DNA from: an uncultured Porphyromonadaceae bacterium
GTDB taxonomy: Bacteria; Bacteroidota; Bacteroidia; Bacteroidales; Muribaculaceae
Length of the DNA stretch: 55,441 nt
Reading direction: 5' to 3'
Assembly (NCBI GenBank): GCA_905198125.1
Contig: CAJKBH010000027.1
Coordinates: 1-55,441 of the forward strand
The notes beneath the pieces were generated by a model. It did no database searches, was not told where the DNA came from, and saw only the letters and a program-made list of their open reading frames with translations. Made by a program: the position numbers and the translations under genes. Below, piece after piece: positions 29,778-37,863 of this stretch (position 1 is its first letter; each line of letters starts with the position of its first letter).

Positions 29778-29935
29778 ATTACGCAATATTTAATGCTAAT
29801 ATAACGTTATATCAATTAGATTAGCTACCTTTGCATTGTCGTGATTATTCACAACAACAAGCAATAAGATTATTTCTTGATGCAAAGGTAACTATTATTT
29901 CCTAATATAACAAATATATTGCGTAATATATTTGT
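29778..29935. promoter_or_regulatory. Divergent switch region with palindromic operator
   Basis: ACAAATATATT at 29910-29920 and AATATATTTGT at 29925-29935 form an exact 11-bp inverted repeat around GCGT. ATTACGCAATAT at 29778-29789 recurs in reverse complement at 29916-29927, and CTAATATAAC occurs at 29796-29805 and 29902-29911. The leftward repressor promoter is -33 TTTG (29911-29914) with -7 TACCTTTG (29883-29890, spacer 20), so its -33 box lies inside the palindrome. Rightward -7 candidates are TACCTTTG at 29826-29833 and TATATTTG at 29927-29934, the latter also inside the palindrome. This is a CI/Cro-like arrangement. Confidence 0.75.
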
Positions 29936-29968
29936 AGTTCAATAGTTAAAAAATGTAAACAAGATTAT

Positions 29969-30190
29969 ATGGAGCAAAAATCACTAAAGGAACTCTACCT
30001 TGAAGAAAAGGAGAAACCAAATCCGGCACAGGCTTTTATATCAAAAATAGCCGAAATCACTTGCCGCGAAGAATCAACCGTAAGGCAATGGCTGTCGGGT
30101 ATTCAAACGCCTAATCAAAGAGCCAAAGAGCGCATCGCAGTTGCTTTCGGCTCAACTGTCGACGTGTTATTCCCGGAAACAGTTAAATAA
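29969..30190 (+). CDS. Small Cro-like HTH protein
   Basis: The 73-residue protein has a helix-turn-helix-like stretch (ITCREESTVRQWLSGIQTPN) and opposes the repressor gene across the operator region. Position and size suit a Cro-type antirepressor of the early transcript. It is the first gene of a rightward run with the xis-like and primase genes. Confidence 0.65.
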   Translation: MEQKSLKELYLEEKEKPNPAQAFISKIAEITCREESTVRQWLSGIQTPNQRAKERIAVAFGSTVDVLFPETVK

Positions 30191-30204
30191 TAAGGTTCCC
30201 GTAT

Positions 30205-30411
30205 ATGAAAGCTACCGAACCCCAAATTATTGCAACTGCACGTTATTCCATAAGCCAAACCTGTGAGCTACTTGGAATACACCGCGATACTCTGCGGCTT
30301 TATACCGATAAGCAAAGAATTATCAAATGCGGCTATCGTACTATCGGAAACCGCAAAGTAAAGTTCTATCTCGGAAGCGAAATTTTACGCTTCTGGAAAC
30401 GACAGGTGTAG
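30205..30411 (+). CDS. Excisionase-like / MerR-type winged-helix DNA-binding protein
   Basis: The 68-residue product contains the pattern SISQTCELLGIHRDTLRLYTDKQRI and a wing (YRTIGNRKVKFYLGSEILRFW), typical of helix_turn_helix_17 and Xis-type proteins. It probably bends DNA at the attachment site or regulates early genes. It stops with TAG two bases before the primase start, so the genes are coupled. Confidence 0.7.
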   Translation: MKATEPQIIATARYSISQTCELLGIHRDTLRLYTDKQRIIKCGYRTIGNRKVKFYLGSEILRFWKRQV

Positions 30412-30413
30412 CC

Positions 30414-33400
30414 ATGATAGCGCAGAAAACGATAGACGCTGTTCTCGACGCGGTGCAGATATACGATGTCGTGAAAGATTTCGTGCAGTTGCGGCGCAGC
30501 GGCTCCGGCTGGACAGGGCTGTGCCCTTTTCACTCCGAGCGCACGGCATCTTTCCACGTCGACCCGCGACGCAACATATACAAATGCTTCAGTTGCGGCG
30601 AGGGTGGCGGAGCCGTGAGATTCCTGATGGAAAACAGGAATATGTCATACCCCGATGCCATACGCCATATAGCCGGGCTGTATAACATACCCGTCGAGGA
30701 AGCTCCCCACAACCTTACAGATGAACAGCGCAAGCTCGCCCTTCAGCGCGAGAGCGACCTTGCGGCACTGGAAACGGTGCAGCAGTTTTTCGAGCAGTCG
30801 CTTGTGGCCGGCAACACCGCGGCCAAACGCGCCTGTGCTTACGCCTCGAAACGGTGGACGCTTGAATATTGCCGGGCAAACGGGATAGGTTATGCACCTT
30901 ATCCCAAAGAGTTTTTCGAGTTCGTCAAACAGAAGGGCGTAAGCCTCGACGCCCTTCTTGACACCGGCATGATCAGAAAGAAAGAGGACGGGCACTTCTC
31001 TTTCATGTTCGCCAACCGTATCACCATACCCATACGCGACAGGTTCGGGCGCGTGATAGCGTATACCGCCCGAAGCCTTGACGATAATACGGACTGCAAA
31101 TATCTCAATTCCACGACCTCATGCGTCTACAAGAAAGGAAATACCGTTTTCGGCATCGAGATAGCAAGGAAAGCCGCGCGAAAGGCCGGGTTCCTATATG
31201 TGGTTGAGGGCGCGCCCGACGTGCTGCGCCTCCAGTCTGTCGGCAGCGACAATGCAGTGGCCGCCCTCGGCACGGAGTGGACTGCCACGCAGTTCGAGGC
31301 CATTAAAGGTATTTCCGACACACTTTGTTTTATACCCGACAGCGAGATACCCAAAGAGGGCGAGATTTATTCGCCGGGAACAAAGGCCGTGATGAAGAAC
31401 GGACGCGAGGCCGTAGACCGCGGATTCCGCGTTGTGGTACGGGAGATTCCGCTTGACAACGGAGCCGAAAAGAACGACCCCGACAGCTATTGCACCACTC
31501 CGGCTATCCTTTCTTCGCTCGAAGAACAGGATTTTGTGCTGTGGTATGCCGAGAAAGCATTTCTCGCCCCCACGACGCAGTTAGGACGCACGGAGGTTAT
31601 CAAGGACTTGTGCGCCATGCTCGCAGCCATAGAGGACGCGACACTCGCCTCTATGTACCTCGAACAGCTTATCAAGAAATATAAGGAGCGCACCGCCTGG
31701 AAACTGGCCTTTAACTCGGCGCAGATGCGCAAGCGCAATGAATCGGGCAAGGACGGCGCGGAGAGCGAGAACGAGCGCGACCTGTTCAGCCGCTACGGGT
31801 TCTTTATTGCCAACAACTGCTACTGCACCTATGGCAAACAGAGCGAGGTCATACGACTTTCAAACTTCATTCTGCTGCCTATGTACGATATTCCAGACGA
31901 AGGCTCCATGACGAGGCTTTATAAAATCGTCAACGACCTGGGCCACGACGCCATTATACCTCTGGAGCCGGACGACCTCGTGAATCTCGCTCTGTTCAGA
32001 AAGAAGATAAACATTGCCGGGCGTTATGTGTGGCTCGGCAAAATCGACGACCTTATGCGCGTCGAGGAATACATCTTCAGAAAGAGCGAATCGGCCAAAC
32101 GTATCCGCACCCTCGGCTGGCAGCCGGAGGGATTTTTCGCTTACGGCGACGGCATTTATACAGACCGTTTTATCCGCGTTGATGAAATAGGAATGGTGAG
32201 CCTCCGGGGTTACGGCATTTTCTATCTCCCGGCTTTCTCGGTGATGTACCGCGACAACCGGCTGCGCTTCGCTTTCGAGAAATCTTTCACCTATACCCAC
32301 AAGGCCGACGTGTCGATGGCCGAGTATCTGAAACTGTTTGTCGACGTGTTCGGCGACAACGGCAAGGTAGCGATAGCTTTTATTTTCGCCACGCTTTTCC
32401 GCGACTTCATTTTTGAACAGTTCGAGTTTTTCCCGATTTTCAATATTTTCGGCAAGCCGCAATCGGGCAAATCACAGCTTGGCAAAGCCATGAAAGGCTT
32501 CTTTACAAGCTCGAACAAGCCGATAAATTACGAGGGCGAAACATACCCGGCCATTAACAAGGCTTTGGAACAGACAGCCAACTGCCTTGTGCATTTCGAC
32601 GAATACAAGAACTCTATCGAGTGGCGAAAGGTGGAACTGCTGAAATCAATGTGGGACGGTGTAGGACGCGGCAAGATGAAAGACGGCGATGTGGAGCGTG
32701 TCAACGTGAACTGCGGCGTTATCCTGTCGGGTCAGGAAATGCCGACTATCGACCCGGCCCTGTTCACGCGTATTCTGCACATAACCGTCAACAAGACCTC
32801 ATACACTCTGGAGGAACGGCAACGCTTCGCCGAGCTTATGGAACTGAACCGTCGCGGTGTGTGCCACCTTACTATGGAAGTAGTAAGACACCGCGACCGC
32901 TTCGTGGAGGATTTTCCCCATTTCTGCGCACTTACCCGTACAGAGGTGGTGAACCGTATCGCCCGGAGCGGCAAAACTGTGTCAGACCGTATGTATATGA
33001 ACTGGGTTGTGGTGCTCGCCTCATTGAGGACGCTTGAAAAAATCCTCCCTGTGCCTTTCTCTTACGAAAATCTTCTTGATATCTGCGTCGAGATGCTGCT
33101 TGAACAGCACTCGATCACAGAACGCTCCGACGAAGTGGCCTCTTTCTGGAACTTTGTTCATGTGCTTTATCAGGAAGGGCGGCTATACCAGGAGGGCGAC
33201 TTTCGCATTAACCGCAATGTGTCGAGCCTGAGGCTTCACGGCACTTCCGCGACAAGAGAGTTTTCAGAGCCGAAGAATATACTCATAATACGCGACCGCC
33301 GTATTATTCAGCATTATCAGACCGACAAGGCGCGCTCGACAAAACAGCTTATACTATCCGAAGACGATATGCGCAAATATCTTGAACGCTCCGCGCCATG

Positions 33401-33665
33401 CCTCGGCATTGTCAAGCGCAAGTTCTATAAGATGAACCAGTACGGACAGCCTGTAAAGGAGTTTGGAGAGGGCGGCACCGCCGGACGGCAGCTTTACGAT
33501 GTCGATACGGCACTGGCTTTCGATTACGACCAGGTGCAGCAGCTTTATCACCTCTATCTCACCGCCGACACCTCGGCCATGACGGAGGAAGAACAACAAG
33601 AGCATGAAAATCAAATCAGTAAGCCTCCCGCGAGCGGCTCCGGCCAATCAAGCCTTCCTTTTTGA
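30414..33665 (+). CDS. Large primase-helicase (CHC2 zinc finger, TOPRIM, P-loop ATPase)
   Basis: The 1083-residue product is set to start at MIAQKTIDAV, just after the xis-like stop. A CHC2 zinc-binding primase domain has ligands Cys37, His40, Cys58 and Cys61 (CPFH, CFSC). A TOPRIM-like segment follows (VVEGAPDVLRL, FIPDSE), and a P-loop GKPQSGKSQ at residues 680-688 lies in a C-terminal ATPase/helicase part (VHFDEYKN as Walker B-like). Such fusions prime and unwind DNA at the origin of phages, plasmids and islands. It is the only replication gene seen. The fold of the middle region (about 430-640) is not recognised. Confidence 0.85.
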   Translation: MIAQKTIDAVLDAVQIYDVVKDFVQLRRSGSGWTGLCPFHSERTASFHVDPRRNIYKCFSCGEGGGAVRFLMENRNMSYPDAIRHIAGLYNIPVEEAPHNLTDEQRKLALQRESDLAALETVQQFFEQSLVAGNTAAKRACAYASKRWTLEYCRANGIGYAPYPKEFFEFVKQKGVSLDALLDTGMIRKKEDGHFSFMFANRITIPIRDRFGRVIAYTARSLDDNTDCKYLNSTTSCVYKKGNTVFGIEIARKAARKAGFLYVVEGAPDVLRLQSVGSDNAVAALGTEWTATQFEAIKGISDTLCFIPDSEIPKEGEIYSPGTKAVMKNGREAVDRGFRVVVREIPLDNGAEKNDPDSYCTTPAILSSLEEQDFVLWYAEKAFLAPTTQLGRTEVIKDLCAMLAAIEDATLASMYLEQLIKKYKERTAWKLAFNSAQMRKRNESGKDGAESENERDLFSRYGFFIANNCYCTYGKQSEVIRLSNFILLPMYDIPDEGSMTRLYKIVNDLGHDAIIPLEPDDLVNLALFRKKINIAGRYVWLGKIDDLMRVEEYIFRKSESAKRIRTLGWQPEGFFAYGDGIYTDRFIRVDEIGMVSLRGYGIFYLPAFSVMYRDNRLRFAFEKSFTYTHKADVSMAEYLKLFVDVFGDNGKVAIAFIFATLFRDFIFEQFEFFPIFNIFGKPQSGKSQLGKAMKGFFTSSNKPINYEGETYPAINKALEQTANCLVHFDEYKNSIEWRKVELLKSMWDGVGRGKMKDGDVERVNVNCGVILSGQEMPTIDPALFTRILHITVNKTSYTLEERQRFAELMELNRRGVCHLTMEVVRHRDRFVEDFPHFCALTRTEVVNRIARSGKTVSDRMYMNWVVVLASLRTLEKILPVPFSYENLLDICVEMLLEQHSITERSDEVASFWNFVHVLYQEGRLYQEGDFRINRNVSSLRLHGTSATREFSEPKNILIIRDRRIIQHYQTDKARSTKQLILSEDDMRKYLERSAPCLGIVKRKFYKMNQYGQPVKEFGEGGTAGRQLYDVDTALAFDYDQVQQLYHLYLTADTSAMTEEEQQEHENQISKPPASGSGQSSLPF

Positions 33666-33975
33666 TTTTTTCGGCAAATCTTTTGAAAACCGACAGTTAC
33701 CACAGCCACCGCCGCCACCGCGGTATAAATCAACACTTTAATGTCTGCAACCTTTGACAACCGAACAGCCACCGCAAGCCACCGTTTGCCGGTTTTGCAA
33801 CCGCCGACAACCGATTTACCTTATTTTTCTCTTTTTGAAAAGAAAGAAAAATATCTTAAATGCGTGGCTTCGTGGGGATTGCCTTTGCCTCTCTCGGACG
33901 GTTGCGCGGTTCCGGCGGTTACACCTCTTTTCCCATTGAATTAACAATAAAAATATAAACCTAAAATACCCGGAT
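33666..33975. other. Gene-free gap with short AACCG/CCACCG repeats, possible origin
   Basis: From about 33685 to 33820 the strand carries many copies of AACCG, ACAACCG and GCCACCG, plus the reverse pair GCCGG/GCAACCGC, followed by an AT-rich stretch to 33860. A repeat cluster beside an AT-rich tract just after the primase-helicase gene is what a replication origin could look like. The short open frame starting at 33741 encodes the repeats and looks non-genic. Confidence 0.3.
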
Positions 33976-34464
33976 ATGAACGACTTCCTTATTTACCTCC
34001 CTCTTGAAGCATTTATGGCGCAGTGGTTCCGCCACAGGCACGGCGGCTCGCAGTACACCGTGCGCCTTGTGCGCGGCAGCGTGGAATCCAAACGTCTTAA
34101 AGCCCTGCTCGACGTGCCGCCGTCGGACTATGTGCCCCGGCCCGCGCCACAGGGCTGCGTGGCCGTGGCTATACCTTTCTTCCCGGCCAAAGACCCGCGC
34201 CAATTCAACTATGTATCGCCGCAGGGCATTAACGCCCTCGTCGAAACGCTACGCGACCTGTTCGACCTCGAACTGCACGACTATTATGTGAAAACATACA
34301 TCAAAGGCTCGCGCATTGATTATATGCTGGAGGCATGGATGGCGATGCACGGCATAGAGTTCAATGATACAAACTACAACTCGGTCAAGAAACGCCTCGA
34401 CCGGGTTAGAAAGAAAATATATGTCAAGCGACACCGCGACAAAGGAAAAAACAGCGAAAACTGA
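33976..34464 (+). CDS. Hypothetical protein of the early region
   Basis: The 162-residue product ends in a very basic tail (KKRLDRVRKKIYVKRHRDKGK), suggesting nucleic-acid binding, with a globular N-terminal part containing AQWFRHRHGG. No family is recognised. Codon use matches the surrounding phage genes. It follows the repeat-rich gap after the primase. Confidence 0.7.
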   Translation: MNDFLIYLPLEAFMAQWFRHRHGGSQYTVRLVRGSVESKRLKALLDVPPSDYVPRPAPQGCVAVAIPFFPAKDPRQFNYVSPQGINALVETLRDLFDLELHDYYVKTYIKGSRIDYMLEAWMAMHGIEFNDTNYNSVKKRLDRVRKKIYVKRHRDKGKNSEN

Positions 34465-34549
34465 ATAAAAATCGTACCGAGTTCAGCGCGGTTTTATACC
34501 GTGCAAAATATAGGTAATAATCGTTATATCAACAATATCTGTAATAATT

Positions 34550-34822
34550 ATGTCTGAAACGACCAAAATCTGCTCCGGCTGTAACCGCGAGTTACCGCTG
34601 GAGAGCTTCGGGAGAATGGCATCGGCTCCCGACGGCCTGAGTTACCGATGCAAGGAGTGTGTGAACGCCGCGAAACGCGAGTACCACCACTCACGAAAGA
34701 AATTAAAGAGAGTGTTTACCAATCCCGACCTCGCCAACTTCACGCCCCGGCAGCTTATCGACGAGCTTAAAGCCCGTGGCTATTCCGGCGAGTTGAAGAT
34801 TACACAGACGATTAAGGTATGA
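34550..34822 (+). CDS. Small zinc-ribbon-like protein
   Basis: The 90-residue product has two Cys pairs, CSGC and CKEC, spaced about 25 residues apart, which should bind one zinc. This resembles the zinc knuckle of HNH-type proteins, but no HNH residues follow. The C-terminal half (FTPRQLIDELKARGYSGEL) looks like a SAP/HTH-like helix pair. Its stop overlaps the next start (ATGA at 34819-34822). Confidence 0.7.
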   Translation: MSETTKICSGCNRELPLESFGRMASAPDGLSYRCKECVNAAKREYHHSRKKLKRVFTNPDLANFTPRQLIDELKARGYSGELKITQTIKV

Positions 34823-35250
34823 AATCGCCGCTCGTACCGAAACTGTCGCTTCCCGGCATACGGTTTGTCGGGGTTGTCGACTGCGAGAAATTACAGCCCA
34901 ACCTGCGAGAAATGGCTATGGCCGGGCTTACCGTTGCCGCCCATACCGATGTGGAGGAAGTGCCGTTTGCAAACGCTACCGCCGAGGCGGTCAGCGAGTG
35001 CAGCCACGGCGCACCCGTGGAAACGGCGACTTTGAAATTCCGCACATCGAAATTTCTGCGTATAGATATTCAGATGGGGTTTGTCATTACCGACGTAAGC
35101 GGCAGGTCTTGGCTGATCGGCGCAGCCGAGCCGCCATTTCCCAAAGTGTCGCTCACAAGGAAGACGGGGCTTCCCGGTGGCGACCCTGCCGTGTGGGAGA
35201 TTGAGGTTAAGGCGGTGGGGCAACGCTCGCTTTTGCCATGCGTGTTCTGA
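34819..35250 (+). CDS. Hypothetical phage-associated protein
   Basis: The 143-residue product is coupled by ATGA to the zinc-ribbon gene. It looks beta-rich (LKFRTSKFLRIDIQMGFVITDVSGRSWLIG...), and the turn ending in LPGGDPAVWEIEV suggests a small barrel. No family recognised. Confidence 0.65.
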   Translation: MKSPLVPKLSLPGIRFVGVVDCEKLQPNLREMAMAGLTVAAHTDVEEVPFANATAEAVSECSHGAPVETATLKFRTSKFLRIDIQMGFVITDVSGRSWLIGAAEPPFPKVSLTRKTGLPGGDPAVWEIEVKAVGQRSLLPCVF

Positions 35251-35850
35251 ATGGGCTGCCTTTCGCCGACCCCACCGAGGGAGGCTTGCGTTTTCAGGAC
35301 TTGAACACATGGCTGTTATCCTGATGTAGCCGTTGATAGGATAATGCGGTCATTGGCGGCATATCCGAAGACACTCATTGCCCTGCGTGGCCGTAGCTTG
35401 CGACGATATGCCGGGCTTCCTCGCACTGTGCGCCGCAGTTGCAGCCGTAAACGTCAGGCTCACGCTTCTCCCACTCATTATTATTCGGACGGTCTGCCTT
35501 GTGGCGGACTTTCCTTTTTATATATGGCACTGTTCCTTCCTCCTTTGGCTTTCGCTGTTTGGCTGTGGTAAGTTCTCTCCGTATGGAACATGAATCGTTG
35601 TCGGCAGGGCAAGCATCGCGGAGTTGATGTTTTGCCGTAATAACAGGTGGAGATTTCAACGCCTCCGTTGCCGCCGTATGGCGTATGTGTGGTTGTCTGT
35701 ATGGACGTTGGCAGTGTCGTTGATGCCCCGGTGGGTTCGGGCTGTACGTTGTATGTGTCGCGGCTGTCGATTACCCGACACTCCCGGCTGGCTGATTTTC
35801 TTTCATTGTGAACCGAGGGCATGATTGATTTCGCACCCTTCCTTTTACTC
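35251..35850. other. 600-bp region with no convincing gene
   Basis: Open frames on both strands here are short, out of register with codon bias and lack sensible starts. At the right edge a leftward -7 box (TAACTTTG, plus-strand 35853-35860) would transcribe this region leftward, so an untranslated RNA or a very small protein is possible. Similar gene-poor stretches lie left of the repeated elements at 48423 and 49482. Confidence 0.5.
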
Positions 35851-35852
35851 CG

Positions 35853-36037
35853 CAAAGTTAATAGCTCCCTGCGGCGCGACAAGGCTAAACTGCATCTTCC
35901 TGAAAATCTTCCTCTTGCAGAGCGTATTTTCTTTCAGAGCCTTGTCTTGAAACACCGCCGGGAGCAACTTTGAGGGCAGCGTAAAAGAAAGAGCTTTTAC
36001 ACGAAATCATTCATTCAAACCCTCAATTCATACAGAC
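35853..36037 (+). promoter_or_regulatory. Structured repeat element, copy 1 (type B), upstream of ardA
   Basis: It starts with a leftward -7 box CAAAGTTA (35853-35860). Then comes an outer stem ACAAGGCT 35879-35886 / AGCCTTGT 35938-35945 enclosing CTGCA 35890-35894 / TGCAG 35916-35920. A GCAACTTTGAGGGCAGC stretch leads to GTAAAA at 35981-35986, and a hairpin GTAAAAG/CTTTTAC (35981-36000) ends 37 nt before the ardA ATG. The GCAnCTTTG...GGCAGxGTAAAAG part is shared with copy 2. It acts either as a structured 5' leader or as a promoter/operator; the sequence does not settle which. Confidence 0.7.
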
Positions 36038-36664
36038 ATGAAAGAAATTCTTAACGCCAACCTCCCTCTCCGTCAGGTTATCATCGACCGCCTCGAAGAA
36101 CTCGGCTACACGCCCGAATCGCTGCGCGAGGCCATCACCGAACACGAGGCCGACTACCGCGACGAAAATCCGTCGCTCTACTGCGGAACATACGCCAAAT
36201 ACAACGGCGGCGACCTCTCCGGCCTGTGGGTTGACCTCTCCACCTTCGACAGCTACGAGGACTTCATCAACTTCTGCCGGGCTTACCACGCCGACGAAAA
36301 CGACCCGGAGCTTATGTTTCAGGACTACGAGAACTTCCCCCGTGAGTGGTACTGCGAAAGCTGCATGGGGCAGGAAACATGGGATAAAATCGCCGAATAT
36401 ATCCGGCTGTCGGAAATCCACGACAAGGAGTCCGTGGACGCTTTCGTGGAATGGGGAGGCGAGAGCCTCGACCACTTCGAGGACTGCTACTGCGGCGAGT
36501 GGGAGGACGAGGAAGCCTTTGCTCGGCATATCGTTGACGAGTGCTACGACCTCGACCGCACGATGGGCAATCTCGCAAACTACTTCGACTATGCCGCCTA
36601 TGGCCGCGAATTGTTCATGTACGACTACTATATGGATAACGGCTATGTGTTCCGCCATTGGTAA
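36038..36664 (+). CDS. ardA: ArdA antirestriction protein
   Basis: ArdA is an acidic DNA mimic that blocks type I restriction enzymes when a mobile element enters a new host. The 208-residue product is strongly acidic and matches the family layout: YCGTYAKYNGGDLSGLWVDL in the N-terminal domain, EDFINFCRAYHADENDPELM and QDYENFP in the middle, and a C-terminal YDYYMDNGYVFRHW. The structured element directly upstream recurs before three other small genes. Two terminator hairpins follow. Confidence 0.9.
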   Translation: MKEILNANLPLRQVIIDRLEELGYTPESLREAITEHEADYRDENPSLYCGTYAKYNGGDLSGLWVDLSTFDSYEDFINFCRAYHADENDPELMFQDYENFPREWYCESCMGQETWDKIAEYIRLSEIHDKESVDAFVEWGGESLDHFEDCYCGEWEDEEAFARHIVDECYDLDRTMGNLANYFDYAAYGRELFMYDYYMDNGYVFRHW

Positions 36665-36687
36665 GGCATAAGCCTCTCTCCCTCGGT

Positions 36688-36711
36688 GGGTCGGCGAAAG
36701 CCGGCCCTTTT
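36688..36711 (+). terminator. Terminator of ardA
   Basis: GGGTCGGC (36688-36695) pairs with GCCGGCCC (36700-36707) around a GAAA tetraloop, with one U-G pair valid in the plus-strand RNA, followed by four T. Confidence 0.8.
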
Positions 36712-36728
36712 GCTTGACAGTCAGCTAT

Positions 36729-36818
36729 AAAAAGGCGAAGCCGCGCAGACAAAATGCGCGGCTTCTTTTCCCTTTTAGAGTGCTGGTACCGGGACTAAAA
36801 CCGATAGCTGCACTTATG
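36729..36818 (-). ncRNA. Small structured RNA encoded next to the Abi gene, candidate antitoxin RNA
   Basis: Read leftward, the transcript would start about 36818, just after the promoter at 36825-36855. It forms AGUGC (36814-36810) with GCACU (36783-36779), enclosing UAUCGG (36806-36801) with CCGGUA (36792-36787) around a U-rich loop. One inner pair is U-G in this orientation but would be C-A on the plus strand, which supports leftward transcription. It ends in the strong hairpin at 36737-36765 plus a T-run. The unit lies directly after the Abi stop on the same strand. The RNA part resembles a degenerate tRNA 3' end (GUCCCGGUACCAGC), which may be coincidence. Confidence 0.6.
36737..36765. 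terminator. Bidirectional terminator between ardA and the small RNA
   Basis: GAAGCCGCGCA (36737-36747) pairs perfectly with TGCGCGGCTTC (36755-36765). T-runs follow on both sides: TTTTCCCTTTT rightward, and CCTTTTT leftward. Confidence 0.9.
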
Positions 36819-36824
36819 ATGTTG

Positions 36825-36855
36825 CAAAGGTACTTATTTTTTCTGATATAACAAT
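36825..36855 (-). promoter_or_regulatory. Promoter of the small RNA
   Basis: On the minus strand ATTG (plus-strand 36852-36855) and TACCTTTG (36825-36832) are separated by 19 bp, a good -33/-7 pair. It sits in the 3' flank of the Abi gene, within about 25 bp of its stop, where no protein-coding gene follows on that strand. Confidence 0.7.
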
Positions 36856-36877
36856 GGCTCAAACAGAAAAGTTGTGA

Positions 36878-37774
36878 TTATTTTACATTTGAGGCATCTA
36901 ATCCGCTTATGTTGGCGATTATCTCGGCCACTTTGGGGGATTGCGAGTAGTGTCGTATAAGCGCCTTGATTTCTTCCACCATTTCATTGTAACGGTTTAT
37001 CGAAACCTGTTTGAGCATATAGAGGACTACTGCTATCGAGCCGTTAAGATTACGGAAATTCCTGTCGCCCCGTACTTCTGCCGGGCCTCTCCTGATATAT
37101 TTGAAAGGCACAAAATCATATAGCACATTACCGTGGGCGCAGTAGTTACGGAGTTCCCTTACTATTTCAAGGTAGTTTTCAACGACCTCTATATAGCGTA
37201 TGCCGTAATGATTGGCTATTTCTATCTTCAGACGCCTATCCTTTATTGCTTTATAGAGATTTATAACACTACCGAATGTCATGTATTCTATCGTTTTCCA
37301 TGCAGGGGCGTATGTATCCTCCTGATGGACGCGGTGATGTTGCCTGATTACGGAGTTCAGTTTGAAACTGGCCGTATAAACCGTACTGTCAAAAGTCGAC
37401 GCAAACTGTTCTGCCACTACCGTATCATCGACAAACCACTGCGGGTTATCTATATAATTATTGGAAAGCGTGTAGGTCAGGAAGTTGCGAAAGTTTATCT
37501 CTATTCTGTTTATATAAAACGCAAGTATGCTCCGTAATTTGTAATCGAAATAATATAGCTTCACCGCATCATCGAAGTTGGCTCCGGCCACAAACTCATG
37601 TGTTCGATTTTGTTTTGCCGGGTAAGTCTTCTCAAATGGAAACCAATAGAAACCAAGACGATAATAACCGACGTCTAACAAAACCTCTTTGGCTTTGTTC
37701 TCGTCGGCAATAGTCATGCCTCTGCTTCGTAGAAGCCTGACCTGCTTATCTAATGTCATTGCTTGATTTCCCAT
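36878..37774 (-). CDS. Abi_2 family (AbiD/AbiF-type) HEPN abortive-infection protein
   Basis: Abi_2 proteins abort phage infection and carry a HEPN ribonuclease site. The 298-residue product has the family N-terminus (LDKQVRLLRSRGMTI), the block VGYYRLGFYWFPFE, a helical middle and the HEPN motif RNYCAH (R-x4-H) in VRELRNYCAHGNVLYD. The -7 box at plus-strand 37779-37786 puts transcription start near the first ATG, so translation may begin at the second Met (37759), which is also a plausible N-terminus. A small RNA unit follows on the same strand. The gene is AT-richer than its neighbours and points against the head genes, as a cargo defence gene would. Confidence 0.9.
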   Translation of the reverse strand: MGNQAMTLDKQVRLLRSRGMTIADENKAKEVLLDVGYYRLGFYWFPFEKTYPAKQNRTHEFVAGANFDDAVKLYYFDYKLRSILAFYINRIEINFRNFLTYTLSNNYIDNPQWFVDDTVVAEQFASTFDSTVYTASFKLNSVIRQHHRVHQEDTYAPAWKTIEYMTFGSVINLYKAIKDRRLKIEIANHYGIRYIEVVENYLEIVRELRNYCAHGNVLYDFVPFKYIRRGPAEVRGDRNFRNLNGSIAVVLYMLKQVSINRYNEMVEEIKALIRHYSQSPKVAEIIANISGLDASNVK

Positions 37775-37778
37775 TCTG

Positions 37779-37843
37779 CAAAGTTACGAAATTTCCGTGA
37801 ATTTCAGTGTCTTTTAGCCGCTTTATTTACTGCGGTACTTTTG
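37779..37843. promoter_or_regulatory. Divergent promoters between the Abi gene and the head-protease gene
   Basis: The leftward box is TAACTTTG (plus-strand 37779-37786), 5 bp before the annotated Abi start. The rightward box is TACTTTTG at 37836-37843, about 20 bp before the protease start. Confidence 0.6.
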
Positions 37844-37863
37844 TGGCAAACAACGATTAAGAT

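Noticed and set aside
30327..30413. Upstream start of the primase gene
   Set aside because: It would overlap the whole end of the xis-like gene; the ATG at 30414 gives the classical CHC2 primase N-terminus.
33741..33944. Open frame of 67 codons after the primase gene
   Set aside because: It is generated by the AACCG/CCACCG repeats and then runs through an AT-rich tract without coding character.
35344..35882. Several overlapping frames of 70-130 codons on both strands
   Set aside because: Unusual composition, no domain, starts that fit no promoter; more likely non-coding.
36771..36818. Decayed tRNA or second attachment site
   Set aside because: The GTCCCGGTACCAGC stretch resembles a tRNA 3' end, but the T-stem does not pair, and promoter, stem-loop and terminator are better explained as a small RNA.
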